NCBI GenBank assembly: GCA_903813345.2
Contig: CAIIXF020000004.1
Span: forward strand, 30,135,985 to 30,199,984
DNA length: 64,000 bases
Origin: Owenia fusiformis
Lineage: Eukaryota; Annelida; Polychaeta; Sabellida; Oweniidae
Direction of reading: 5' to 3'
The position numbers and the translations under genes were made by a program. This document shows positions 34,376 to 45,960 of the stretch, one piece after another (position 1 is the stretch's first letter; each line of letters starts with the position of its first letter). Under the pieces are notes generated by a model, which saw nothing but the letters and a program-made list of their open reading frames with translations, did no database searches and was not told where the DNA came from.

Positions 34376-35519
34376 CCTTATATACTTTCAACTAATTTAA
34401 CAATGAAACGGAAACACAATACATGCCAAACAGTATCTATTGTTATATTATTGTTATTTCATAGTTTGCACTTGTCCAGCAACTGTGTTTCTCAAATCCA
34501 ATATGGGATAAACCTTTTTAGGGTTAACACGTCGCTTGAGGCAAGATGCATAAACTATATAATTCCACCGCTATAACTTGAAGAACGGCACTGTTGTGTC
34601 TGCGCCCCTTTAGGATGGGCCGTATATTGTTCTTGTGTGTATTGTTCTTGTGTGTACCTTACCCACGAGAACCTACAAAATAGAATAATATATAATTACA
34701 TTATGAAAAGGGGAGGTCCCAACACATCAACCCAAACATCCCCATATTTGCAACAAAACAATGATAAACCAAAGTCAGTAAGTAGTAGTTGTACCATAGG
34801 CCTATGCATGAATTTTAGCTTTTGAAAAATATGATAAAACGCAAAATATTATTTAAATACTTGGTGAAGTCTGGCATTCATGATCTGACAGGAAATTTAG
34901 GGAAGGCGTTGATTATAATTAAACGTAAAAGCAAAAGTTGACCATTGCATCTCGGTGGTTATCATGACAAATGAATGTTCATTCGAAGACGACCACTGAA
35001 TCAAAATCCAGTTCACTAAAACAATGTATTATAAACAAATAAACTAAATCACTATAACTATAATAAATTAATAACGCCAATTAATAAATAGATAACGTGT
35101 TTTATATTCGTTCATTGACATTAACTACCGCGTTCGAACACAATACTCCTGATTTCAATATGATCATAAATATGTCCCACTCGTTTAATAAATATATATA
35201 TCTGTCTCAATCGTGATTTGCCCCCGTTGTCAGAAATTATATTTTATAAAGACGTTATTTATTAATGATCAGTGAAAATATGTGCCGATCGACGCAATGT
35301 CGGGTTATATATAACAAACGAAAATTGTACGAAACATTTCAAATATACAGTATTTTGAGCTGGCTTATATTTGTTTAAAGTCAATGATACTGTGTTCGAA
35401 GAGTAGGATTATAAAGTATTTATACGTTTGACGTACAATCTAAATGTAAGCCTACAGATATCAGACTAAAAAATAATCTGTCCCCATTGTAATTTACCCT
35501 GTCCCAAGTTATTGTGCCG
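34376..35519. other. Intron sequence of the Harbinger-like gene
   Basis: AT-rich, with short repeats but nothing assignable. Confidence 0.4.
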
Positions 35520-35699
35520 ATCGGCGCAACATTCGATGCACCGACAGAATTCCCCGTTGCAACGATCGGTGCATCAATCGGTGCATCGAACGCGCCGATC
35601 GATGCACCGAAACGGGTGCATCGATGCACCGATGGATGCACCGAAGTTCTGCGCCGCGATGCATAATTATAAGATCTTCGGCAAGACCTGTACTGTAGA
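35520..35699 (-). repeat. GCATCGATGC-rich palindromic repeat, right copy
   Basis: Inverted partner of 28343-28556: read on the minus strand it starts CTACAGTACAGGTC, then AGATCTTATAATTATGCATC and the same TGCATCGAT/GGCGCA words. It begins only 38 bp inside the Harbinger intron. Confidence 0.75.
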
Positions 35700-36830
35700 T
35701 CTGATTCTGCTTCAAGTAATTGTTAATTGAAAATTACCTGTAGTTGAAAATACGCTCCTCATGCGTGAGGTTCCTATGTGAGAATGGCTTCACCATGTAC
35801 GTGCGTAAGGGAAAAGCGTCATGTCCGATGAAGAAGTAGGGCACGTCGAGGTCGTCGTTTTGGAGTGGCTCAGAGGGAGGAAGGCCAAGTCTCTTCACGG
35901 AGGTCGGGTTCAAGAGACGATCGGTTGAAAATACCAGCATCAGAGGCAGATCCTTCCGCACCCACATTCACCCATAGAAAACGGTAGTCTGCATCCATGA
36001 GTCCCAATAGTGCAATTGAGAAGAAGCCCTTATAATTATAGAATGTACTTTTTGAATTCGATGGCTTCTTTATCCTAATGTGTTTGCCGTCTATGGCACC
36101 GCATGCATGTGGAAAGTTCCATCTTCTGTCAAAACCTCGTGCTACCTCCTTCCATCCGTCAGGCATAGTAGGGGTCACAAGTACCTCATCCTGGTACTCT
36201 GCTGAGATTGCATTGCATACCCTAAAGCTGTAAGCAAGCGAGTGGTAGGAGTCACCAGTTGCCGGGAACCAGAGTGTAATAGCAAGCTTCAGCTCTGGTG
36301 CCAGGGGAGGTCTACCGCTTTCACATTTTGATATCCTTGGGCCAACACGCATTAGCATTTCATGAAACATGGCAGGCTCCATTTGTAGGAAATTTCTAAA
36401 GTCTCCCCTAGATTCTCGCATAAGCTCCTGCATCAAGTTGTCATATTGACCTAGTGGAACACGCCTCATGAGCCAGGGCTTCACCCACATTATGCGTCGC
36501 CTTCTTTGCTGCTGGGCCTGCCTCTGCTCTTCCAAGATTAGTGCAACTATAAGGTAATCCCGATCACGTTGCACTCGCCTCAGCTGCATTCTCAGATAAC
36601 CCAACCTGATTGATCTGCGGTCACCTTGCGGCCGCTGTGAGACAAATGTGACTGGGGTGTTACTGCAGTTAAACGTTATGGGAGCATAGACCTTGGGGAA
36701 GATGCCTCCTTAAGTGGAGAAGTGTTACATGATTTAAGTGTACATTTTAATATGAGTTGTAAACCAAAGATCTATTTTTTAAATGTTAAGGTTCAAAATG
36801 TATTCTATTCAAATTATATCACTGTTAAAC

Positions 36831-37363
36831 TACTGTACGCCCGGTATTATTCGCGAGCTTTAATTTCGCGAATTTTGCGAAAACACGGTTTCGCGGCTAT
36901 TAAATTTCGCGAATTTCACAAGTTCAGAACTGCGTGCCGGGCTATGTTTGCCCTTTCTGCATCGTTGTACACTTTATATGTTCCACGCTTGGACTTCATG
37001 TTATTTTTAGCAATTTGAACTTCAGTTTCTATAATATCGTCGATGTCATTATTGAGCCTAGGCCCATTGGTAGTAGTTGGCCTGACTAGCCAACGTAAAA
37101 TAGACATGTTGGTGGAAATCATCCAATTATCGCCCAATAACACTAGACGAAACGTTTTACACAAAACGAAATGCATTTTGTAGTTCTTCTTACAGATGTA
37201 GGAATGGAGGGATCAGAAGTTGACGAAATGCATCAGAGCACCGGGTAAAAACAAATTCCCGGGGATTTAATTGGCAACTTCGCGACGATAATTTTTCGCG
37301 ATTTTAACACCATCGCGAAAAGCCGTAAGTTAATCGCACGCGAATAATACCGGGCGTACAGTA
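36831..37363. mobile_element. MITE 2, TA-flanked with perfect 25-bp TIR
   Basis: 533 bp. 36831-36855 (starting TACTGTACGCCCGGTATT) is the exact reverse complement of 37339-37363. TA borders point to Tc1/mariner-type mobilisation. TTTCGCG / CGCGAA words recur near both ends. The perfect ends imply a young copy. Confidence 0.9.
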
Positions 37364-39163
37364 TATATATGCTTTAAATTGGCTTATTAGCCTTTTGCGG
37401 ATTATTGATGTAGATGTAGATGCAGTAAGAGTCATCCAGCTGTGGAACAGTGATTTTGCAATTCTCATTTACTTTTCACAAACTTTCTATATTACTTGGG
37501 TTTGTGTAATTGTTCATGAACTTGTCAAGCTTTTGTGGTGACATATTGTTATTGACTATGTTTTTATAACGGTGGTTGGCGTCCGGTGTCTGTAACAAAT
37601 TCTGGTTACCATAGCAACACAACAACATGGTATGTTGAGCTGGAATAAACGTTATTACCAATTTCAGCATAATTCAATTGATTATATAATTGTTGTCCAC
37701 CAAAATTCTGAGGCCACTGCCATACTCATGCTCTGTGCTCTATTTCCATACCAAAATGTCAAACTTAACAATTATCATTCATCTTATTTGTAGAATACTC
37801 TTATTTTTCAGAGGCTTTGGTGTAATTCTGGAAATTTTATGCTGGGAAAATAGAGCCTTATGATATTCGAGTTTTGGATGGGAATGGGAATAAAGGAATG
37901 TTTGATTACACTATCCAAAGAAAATAAATGTAATATGAAGAAAATATCATTGATAAACATGACTCATAATTTTCAGTAAGTGAGGTGAAAATACAAGGAG
38001 GCTCTTGTTTGTTTCAGGCCTTATCTTGAGGCTCAAAATTAACGATTATAAATGAGCGACAAGCTGGATTGACTCTTCGAAGAAAAATATGTCGTCATTA
38101 TAGTAAACATGAAAAACAGTACAAGGAGAGAGGATGTGTTCCAATGGAGAGATATAGATCACTTGAATGAGAAATATGACAAGAGAGGGGGTTGAAGGTG
38201 GAGAATTTGAGCTCCAGGTGAGTTAGTATACTCTACCTTAAATGTATGTTCATTATTAAGATATGTACTAAGTATTTATCAAAAAATTAGAGATGGAAAG
38301 GCTGATAAAATGAAAACACTTGAAGAATGTTTATTTGATAATTATTCTATCAAATTATAAAGTTATTTATCTATTTACCAATAATAAAGGCAGAATCAGA
38401 TCTCGAGCAAATCTTGGAGAGTGCTTTTGATAAAAATTGTTTCAACTTAAAAATATTTTGAGCTCATACCATTCCTTGTAGGGTCTTTTATTCCGGAATT
38501 TGGAATGAATTTTTGGTGAATTAATATGACGTAATATTGTTTTTATTTAATTGTTTTGTAGCGCTTCAGTTCAGTTTTTATACAGTTGAAAAAGGATCCA
38601 GACAGGATCCGAAACATCCTGTTTAGTAATAAAAGGTTGTGAAAAGAAGAAAAAATATTTTTGTCATATTGATATTGTTTACACAATTACATTTAATAAT
38701 TAGTGCCAAATAAGGGACCATGCCCCCCCCCTCGCCCCGGGATCCGCCACTGAATATTGCCATTATAATTAGAAATTACCAATATGTTTCATCCTATCAA
38801 ATTTTATAATTACAGACAGATTATAATACCGGTATGTAGGAGGAATAATATTTTACCCTGGAACCTCTCATTAAGGGTTACGTAGAACTGGGTTATCAGA
38901 TATTTAGCGATAGCTGGAAAGTTTATGCCAGTCTAAATGACAAAGGATACAAGCATTACATGGTAATAAATATCAATTTATATTCATTATATCTGTATTT
39001 TAAGTATCCATTAACTATCGAGTCTAAGGTCCATGTATTCAATAATATATTTGTAAATATTGATATTCTCAGGAAAGTTAAATTTAGATATTTTGTATTA
39101 TTTTTTATATTATTCAGGTGGTACACAAAACAAACTTTAAAATGAAATACAAGAACCAAGTTT
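37364..39163. other. AT-rich spacer
   Basis: No gene recognised. A hAT-style scrap (GGGATCCGCCACTG after a C-run, about 38724-38755) is the only repeat sign. Confidence 0.4.
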
Positions 39164-39790
39164 CCAGGGGGTCATTAACAGAACTTTCGCAAAGTTACGA
39201 ATTTGTAATTCGTAACTTTATGAAATTCGTAAATATTTAAAAAGTTACGAATGACTTACGAATTCGTAAAGTTAAGAATTGGCCATTAACAGAACACTTT
39301 CGTAAGTCATTCATAAGTTTTATCGTTTGTAAATGAATTTCAAATTGTGACGTCATCTTATATAATTATTTAGCACAAATAGAAATATGATGTCATTTGA
39401 TATCATTGAGAGCTGTGATTAAGCCAGTCTCCGCTATTTTAAAGATTCCCAGCTCAGGAACATATTTGCTTATCATGTAAGAATAGGTGGATATTTTAGC
39501 TTGAAACTTAGCATGCATATAAAGAACAATCTCATTTTGCCAACCTGTATACCTTACATAAGAACTTGAAGAGAAATATGCCATTCGCAAAGTTATGTAA
39601 GGTGCTATTAAAGTTACAAACGAATGCATACGTGATGTCATTTTTTCGTAACTTTGCGAATCATTCGTAACTTTGCGAATCGCTCGTAACTTTACAAAAG
39701 TTCTGTTAATGCACATTTACCAAATTTGTAAAATTAACAATTGACTTGCGAATTCGTAACTTTGCGAAAGTTCTGTTAATGACCCCCAGG
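39164..39790. mobile_element. Non-autonomous element with 40-bp TIR and doubled ends
   Basis: 627 bp. The left end GGGGGTCATTAACAGAAC and the inverted right end agree over about 40 bp with one mismatch. Inside each end a second, weaker copy of the end (GCCATTAACAGAAC.. and ..GTTCTGTTAATGCA) lies about 110 and 70 bp in, and the interior is full of CGTAACTTTGCGAA words. No transposase and no clear target duplication. Confidence 0.8.
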
Positions 39791-41282
39791 GAGACAATAG
39801 ACATGATAGACGTCCATACAAACACCATTGAAGGACGATCGAAACATGACAAGGAACATTTCTGAAAGATTAATGGAACAGTTTGTATAACTTTGAGGGC
39901 CACTTAGCAATAGTAATTTGGCGATCCCATGTACAATGCCTGCAAAAGAACAAGTAATTGTCAAGTCATTTAAGAAAATCTTAAAAATCATTCCCATGTA
40001 TAGATAATAAGGCTCATAGATTGTATTTAAATTATAATGGCAAATATGATATAATTCACCTTATTAACTAATCATAGCCACAATTGAAATAATTTCCCAT
40101 TAATAAATGCCAATATCTTATTCAGCATTGATCAAAATACAGACAATGTCAATATAATGACATTTAAATCAGATTTAAAATCATAAAATTTTCTTATGGG
40201 ATTTAAAGTGTCTCACATATTCGATCAAAATTTGCCATGCAAACATATTAGTCTACTTTACTGGCCCCCCTTGCTGTAACAAGGGACACAAAACACATTA
40301 AAACGTAAACATAAACCAATTAGTCGGACGATCACTTCACTATGAAAGTTAGGGGTGTTCAAGGCAAATGTGTATTAGCAGAATACGCTGTGTGCATGGA
40401 CTAACACAATGTCAGTGGTCATTTACTGTGTCAACTTAGTAACCCTTGCATATCGTGCTCACTCAAGTATTGAATAATTTCTTTTATGATCTAAATGTTT
40501 GTGGTTTATAAAAGAATGTGATATATTTTAGTTGGAAATACATTAATAAATATATTCATTCAAACAGCACTAGAATGCGGGAAGAAAGAGCAATGGTGAC
40601 AATATGCAGACAGAATTTTCCGTAAGGGTTTCAAACATTTCTGGACACAATCATACATGTACTTCATGTGTACTGTTATTTTTAGTGCTGTATCTATAGA
40701 TATAATTTCACGTATTAAAATCATATTTTCCAGCAATGACTTCAAATTCGGAACCACCCCCATATCACATTTTCTTCAATAACTCCAAACATGTGTAAAC
40801 ATTGACCATGTGCATATAAATTCAGATTTCACGAGCTCTTTCCTATTCGAGTACCTCATACACCCCTGCATGGATTTGAGTTGGATTCGCCTTTTATACG
40901 TGAGCCGGTACACATCGCAAACGCTGATTGGATAAAGATTGCGAGAATCTTTAAATAGATTTATTATAAATAGAACATTAATTTTTATAAGCATCTAAAC
41001 ACCTGTCTTTAGTAAGTGATACATGATGAATTGGAATTGGAACAGATACAGCTTTGTACGATGTCCTTAAGAAGATTTATACTATAAATATCACATTAAC
41101 ATTATTTTTTATAATTATAAATTTTTATGGTTTCTGAGGTATTGATGCATGTAGATAATGCTTGATCAAAGTTGGAAATTTGAAGATACATAAAAAATGT
41201 AAAAATCAAAAATATGATTCACTAGATATACATTTCACCCTACTGGCAATCAAAATGATGGTATATCTCTTCAAGTACAACA
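39791..41282. other. AT-rich spacer
   Basis: No gene, RNA or element ends recognised. It is upstream of the MADS-like gene and could hold regulatory sequence. Confidence 0.4.
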
Positions 41283-42508
41283 ACAGTAAAGTAAATTTTG
41301 CCTATTAACGGATGATACCTTAACTAACAGTCCATCCGTCAATTAACGCATGGCGATAACCGCGCATGTCTACTAGTTTAACGGGCAGTCCGTCAATTGA
41401 CGGTTGATAGTTCAATTGGCGGGAAATTCAAATTACTCTATTATCGGCCATCACAATGAGCAGAAAAGGTCCCAGCGCGTAAGTTTTTTTTAGTTTACCA
41501 TGAATTCTTAGCGATTTGCTAATGTCTATATTTATTGCTGCCGATTGTTACGGAATTTTGAGAATTTCTAGGGACAAAATGGGCTATCGAGCTCGAATTT
41601 CACCCCTCCCTCAACATCCCCACTCCACATTTTGACTACCTTATCCAAAGTAATTGTAGAGTTTGTTTGATATTAAATATTGAGTGTTCTGATTCAGGAA
41701 CAGTAAATGGAGGCACCATACTGGCCCAAGGTCGGTCCAGTATGAACCAGATAAAAAGAAAAGGTTCTCTAAGAAATATGAGAGGAGGGGGCTGTTCAAG
41801 TCGGCAAGTGAACTGTGTCAGATCACAAAAGGGAAAATCTTCATAAAATACGTAGATGATGACGGGCAGTCATTCCTATTCAGTAACTGTAATGAAATGT
41901 ATAGTAGCTACAAGAACAGTAACCTTGGATATGACTCCACTGTTCCAGAAAGAAAATATGACAGGTACGTATCAGATGTCTGTTGCAGCACCCATGACAA
42001 GTTTTGCTAGGCGCTCCATGCATTATTCAATTAGGGCCTTTTTTACTTCATGCATAAAAATTCGCTTGTATCTCGAAATCGCCACATAGAAATTCAAATA
42101 TCCACATACAATTTATTCGTAAGGTGATATGCTACACCCATAACATGCTTTTTCAATCCAATTTTTGTAATAAAATCTCCAACAAGGGGCATGAAAATCA
42201 TTAGAGCGTTGCGTTTAGATGAAATTTAATTTGGTTAGGCTTTTTTGACGTATAATCTCAAGTAGTTAAAAAGTAGCCTATATATAAAATTACATGTTCC
42301 ATGTATTTTGCTGACAAATTCCGTTAAAATGTCTAAATCATATCTTACCCATATGTCCTCTGTGACACGGACCTTACTGCCTTTTATGAAAAGAAAAAGT
42401 TATTTTTAAATTTTTTACTCATCCGTTAATTAACCGATCATCGGTCAATTAACGGTTCGTGCTTTAAAAACCATATCATCCGTTAATAGGCAAAATTTAC
42501 TTTACTGT
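41283..42508. mobile_element. TIR element enclosing exons 1-2 of the MADS-like gene
   Basis: Inverted ends starting ACAGTAAAGTAAATTTTGCC match over about 35 bp without mismatch at 41283 and, inverted, ending 42508. Subterminal regions on both sides repeat CCGTTAATTGAC / CCGTCAATTGACGG words. Flanks are TACAA and TATAA, a possible imperfect 5-bp duplication. The interior holds the 5' UTR region, exons 1-2 and most of intron 2 of the gene at 41456-43200. It may be one element that brought the promoter and exons, or two inverted MITE relics. Confidence 0.75.
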
Positions 42509-43200
42509 ATAAAGTTAAATATTATTTTAATAAACTCATTTCAGGATAACTTGTCAAAGATAGACACCACCAATATCCACACCAATGAGGAACAGATGAG
42601 GGAGAAGGTAAATATCATTTTCTAAATACATTGAAGCAATAATTGGATTCGAACATGACTGTTTCATGTCTTCTATAAACTGTTAAAAAAGTTCACCCCT
42701 ATTTATTAGTCTATACAAAACCAGATTATATGAGTAATATGTGACATCATAGTGGCAGCCCTAAGCCATAATAAATATTTTTTTAAAAACAGGTTGAAAG
42801 TGATGAGAGTGAAGAAGGCCCTCTATCAGGTATCAGTACCCCTGAAAGTAAGCATATTTTCAATTTTATAAAAGTCATTGTATGTATATGATCTAAATTG
42901 TATTATTGTCCCTGTTTAAGTTATCCTTAATCATGGAATAATCTTTTTTTCAAATGGTACCTTTAAATTTTTTAAATTCTTCACATAAATTAGCTTTCAA
43001 ATAAGGCGCCATAATTGAAATTGTAAGATACATCCTATTATTAATTATTTTTTTAGACGTTATTTTAAAAATTATCAAAATTCTTAATTTTAGTTGACCC
43101 AGACCTGTATGATCTTCATGAAAGCTTGGATATTGATGATGTGGAGTTGTCCACAATAGGACCAGTGGATGGCGAACTTTTTGTAGGCATGGAAGTGTAA
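41456..43200 (+). CDS. Five-exon gene, small MADS-box-like nuclear protein (172 aa, apparently intact)
   Basis: Exons: 41456-41478 (ATGAGCAGA.., donor GTAAGT), 41698-41968 (acceptor TTCAG, donor GTATCA), 42545-42607, 42793-42847 and 43094-43200 (TAA). All introns are GT-AG and every phase joins. Exon 2 encodes KKKRFSKKYERRGLFKSASE then LCQITKGKIFIKYVDDDGQS and FLFSN. This follows the MADS pattern (F-S-K-R..G-hydrophobic-x-K-x-A-x-E-L, then two beta strands with D/E-x-G-x-x-x-x-F) with about one residue inserted relative to SRF. Exons 3-5 add an acidic tail (ESDESEEGP, DPDLYDLHESLDIDDVEL) like a transactivation region. A stronger GTACGT at 41965 would run into a stop. Role inferred: DNA-binding regulator. 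Not recognised as a known orthologue. Confidence 0.65.
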
Positions 43201-43253
43201 GAAGGTCAGGATGATGAACAGGTCATTCTATTGCTTGAAGGTATAAATTTGAA

Positions 43254-43259
43254 AATAAA
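43254..43259 (+). terminator. AATAAA polyadenylation signal of the MADS-like gene
   Basis: AATAAA lies 54 nt after the stop codon, and further AAATAAAC words follow. Good position for the gene's 3' end. Confidence 0.55.
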
Positions 43260-43760
43260 TAAACTAAAATAAAAACTCAAAAGCTACACACCCTTGTAAT
43301 GTTTAAGATTTCGGTATATACACTCACAATAGTAAAAATGTGGAATATCGAGAAAATCATATGCAAGAATTATGGTTGTAAAATGTGAAGTTAGAAAATG
43401 TATTTTTACTCCTTTATCCCAACTGTTGATGAAAAAATAATGTTAAATCTCAATTATTCAAATGTAACATATATTTGAAAAGGAGGAAATTAATTTTAAA
43501 TTGGAAAATTACTTATTTATGATTAATAGTGTATATGCTAATCATATGAGGATTTCAGATGATTAGCAACTATCTGGCAAAATATGAACAGGCCTGTAGC
43601 GAGGGGGGTCGAGCGAAACTCACTCTGGCCATAATATATTTAAAAATAATGCAGTATTTCACCATTCTTAGTACTTTTCAAAGGATTTTGTGCAATTTTT
43701 ATGCTATTTTTGTAAAATGTGAACCCCCTATAATTTTTGAATTTTAAGGAGATAAATCAC

Positions 43761-43904
43761 CTGGAAATAAGGCTCCCATCAACAGCACACCATAGGTGAA
43801 TTTGATTAACATTGCCGTTAATGCTAACAGGAGCACACATACAGAGACACCAATTGCAAGGAACCCAAATGCAGCATCAGTGGCTCCTAGTTGATCAGCT
43901 GTTT
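43761..43904 (-). CDS. Orphan internal exon with a transmembrane segment
   Basis: 144 bp between ACTTGCAG (acceptor) and CCAG|GTGATT (donor), open throughout and phase-symmetric. It encodes ETADQLGATDAAFGFLAIGV followed by SVCVLLLALTAMLIKF and YGVLLMGALFPG: one or two strongly hydrophobic membrane segments. Gene not recognised; no neighbouring exon identified. The length divisible by three and both splice sites favour a real exon, perhaps an alternative cassette. Confidence 0.45.
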
Positions 43905-44506
43905 CTGCAAGTACAGGTAAATAAAAAATCAATATTAAAAAATAAGCATATAAAAAAATGCATCCTATACCAGATATAACAAAGTATTACGGAACCAAAT
44001 ACATGAAATAAAGTCTTCTTCGCGCATTTGCAATTGCAATAAAGGTTTCAAGAATTTCCTTATAATTATGAGTTTATTACTGTATGTATTTGAATGAAGT
44101 TTGTATGATGTACATGTCTTTCCTCGTCCTATGTTGAAGCTGAGACTATATATATCTAATAGGTGCGGTTGGCGCGACACGGGAGATACAACTCTAGGAT
44201 AAAGTTTACAATTCCTTTTATCTGTTTATGTTAGTCTCAGGTTGAAGTAAGTAGGTTTTCAGACGCAAAATGTAATATTTCCGCTATAATTGAGGTGTAA
44301 TACTAGTATATGGAAATGATCAAATATGTATCAGCATTTTTCAATCTGCGTGGATTCCGCGAAAGTATACGATACGATTCATACCTGTATGAAGTATGTT
44401 GAAACGGCCAAGATCTGGTTATATAGTGATACATGAGCGGCCTTGACAGAGCAAACCTACTAACCCACATACGTGTGCTACTAACCTAGATACGTCTAGC
44501 TAATTA
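43905..44506. other. Spacer
   Basis: No gene recognised. (Upstream, 43590-43740 carries a G-run and CAGGCCTGTAGCGAG, a weak hAT-end relic.). Confidence 0.4.
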
Positions 44507-45238
44507 TCCCAACGAACGAAGTTCGGTAGGGATATAGTGAAGCCCTCCGTCCGTCTGTCTGTCCGTCAGTCAGTCAGTCAGTCAGTCCGTCCGTCTGTCC
44601 GGAAGATAACTCAAATACTCTAGTAGATGGATTTTCTTCATATTTAGTGGAATGATGTATATTGGTGAATACAGTAGTTTTTCGCAAAAATCATAAATTT
44701 TTCATTCTAAACCAAAGTAATTAATATTATTGTTTGAAATTTTGGAAGTATATTCACAACATTTATCTATTTCACATATATTCCGTGTTTTTCATCCTGA
44801 CCCCCAGGGGCCGTGTATGGGGGGACAGGAAAACAGAAATTTTCGCTAATTTCTAGATCTTTCTGAAGTATAGCTTTATTATACTCAAATGAAAGGCAAT
44901 TAAGAGTAGATTGCAAATATTGTATCTTTTTTCTGATTCGAGCCTCGTAAAATTCAAAATGGCCGTCTAATGTATGATTTCGCAATAATTTTTTGATCCC
45001 TTCAAAGTATGGCTATATTATACTCAAATTGAAGGAATTTTGAAGTAGATCACAATTATGGTATTATTTTTCAGATCTGTATCTTCGAAAATTCAAAATG
45101 GCTGCTTTGCAGGAATTCGCAATTCTAAAATCTAATTTTTTCAATTTTAACCAAAGTAATGAGTATAATTGATTGGAATTCGGTAATTGATATTTTGTTC
45201 GTTGGGATTTGCTACTCCGCGGAGTTGCCGTTATCTAG
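44507..45238 (+). mobile_element. Non-autonomous Helitron
   Basis: 5' end TCCCAACGAACGAAGTTCG, directly after A. 3' end: palindromic ACTCCGCGGAGT hairpin, a short spacer, then CTAG followed by T. This is the Helitron signature (5'-TC, hairpin, CTRR-3', insertion between A and T, no target duplication or TIR). A (GTCC/GTCA)n microsatellite follows the 5' end (44550-44600). 732 bp, no Rep/helicase frame, so mobilised in trans if at all. Confidence 0.85.
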
Positions 45239-45239
45239 T

Positions 45240-45960
45240 TTGCATAACGTTGTTGCAGTCTGGATCCACTTTCTGGCTGTTTAAAAAATGGCATTTATTA
45301 GTCTATAACTCTGCTATTAGTTGACAGATTTCGAAATAAATAAGACCATGGATTTGCTCGGAACTAAAGCTTTCTGATGGTTCCACTTTGTAGTGACCAA
45401 ATTGCGAGAAAACTGAAGAAATAGAGGGTAAAGGCGATTTCTCAAATTCCAAGTTTCACATAAGAAATCCTGCGTTCTGATTGGCCGGCTTCTCTTGCAG
45501 TCCCAATCCACTTTAGCTCTCCTAACTCGCCGTTTTAGAAATGACACTTATCGGTCTTTTTCTCCGCCATTTCTCAGTCGATTTCTAAAAGCATAATGTC
45601 ATAGTGAAGCTGACAAAACTAGCTTCCCGATTGTATCACTATTGAAGCGATCCACGTGCAATAGATAGGTGGAATTCGAGCGTGAAAAAGTTTCTCCATA
45701 ATCAAAGATTCACTAAAGAAATACGGAGGAATCGGGCATTCTGATTGGTCAGTTTTCCTGCATTCTCAAGTCCCTTTCCCGACTCCAAACTGAGTTTCTA
45801 GAAATGGCACTTGCTACGTACATACGTCTCTTGGTTTTGTTTCTTGACGAATTGGTTTCTGGACGAATTTATAGCATCATTGTCCGTCTGAGAAACGGTT
45901 TTGCGAACGGTACTTAGTACTTTGTACGCGATCTAGTAATGACTAAAACATGAGACTTAG
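45240..45960. repeat. Degenerate tandem repeat, about 250-bp unit
   Basis: Three diverged units (starting about 45240, 45480 and 45740) share TTCTGATTGGCC/TCAG, TTGCAGTC, AATGGCACTT and ATAGCATCATT-like words. It lies immediately 3' of the Helitron. No coding. Confidence 0.5.

Larger units (their letters stand above)
27484..36604 (-). pseudogene. PIF/Harbinger transposase (HARBI1-like), two exons with a 7.9-kb intron
   Basis: Exon 1 (36604-35738) encodes the DDE_Tnp_4 core: first Asp in GAIDGKHIRIKK (residue 172), second Asp in SASDAGIFN (residue 222), then GLPPSEPLQNDD and IGHDAFPLRTYMVKP. It ends TACAG|GTAATTT. Exon 2 (27853-27484) follows ATTATAG and begins TGTTCCCGTGCT, giving in-phase RCSRAQRIVENAFGILANRF with the catalytic Glu. 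Lesions: one frameshift near 35893, and an in-frame TGA at 27711-27709 where CGA (Arg) is expected, next to CGC to TGC, both typical CpG decay. The conserved splice phase across 7.9 kb shows one transcription unit. Nuclear DNA transposase ancestry; now probably dead. Confidence 0.85.

Noticed and set aside
41965-41970. GTACGT as the exon-2 donor of the MADS-like gene
   Set aside because: Stronger consensus, but it leads to an in-frame stop in exon 3; the GTATCA four bases later keeps the frame.
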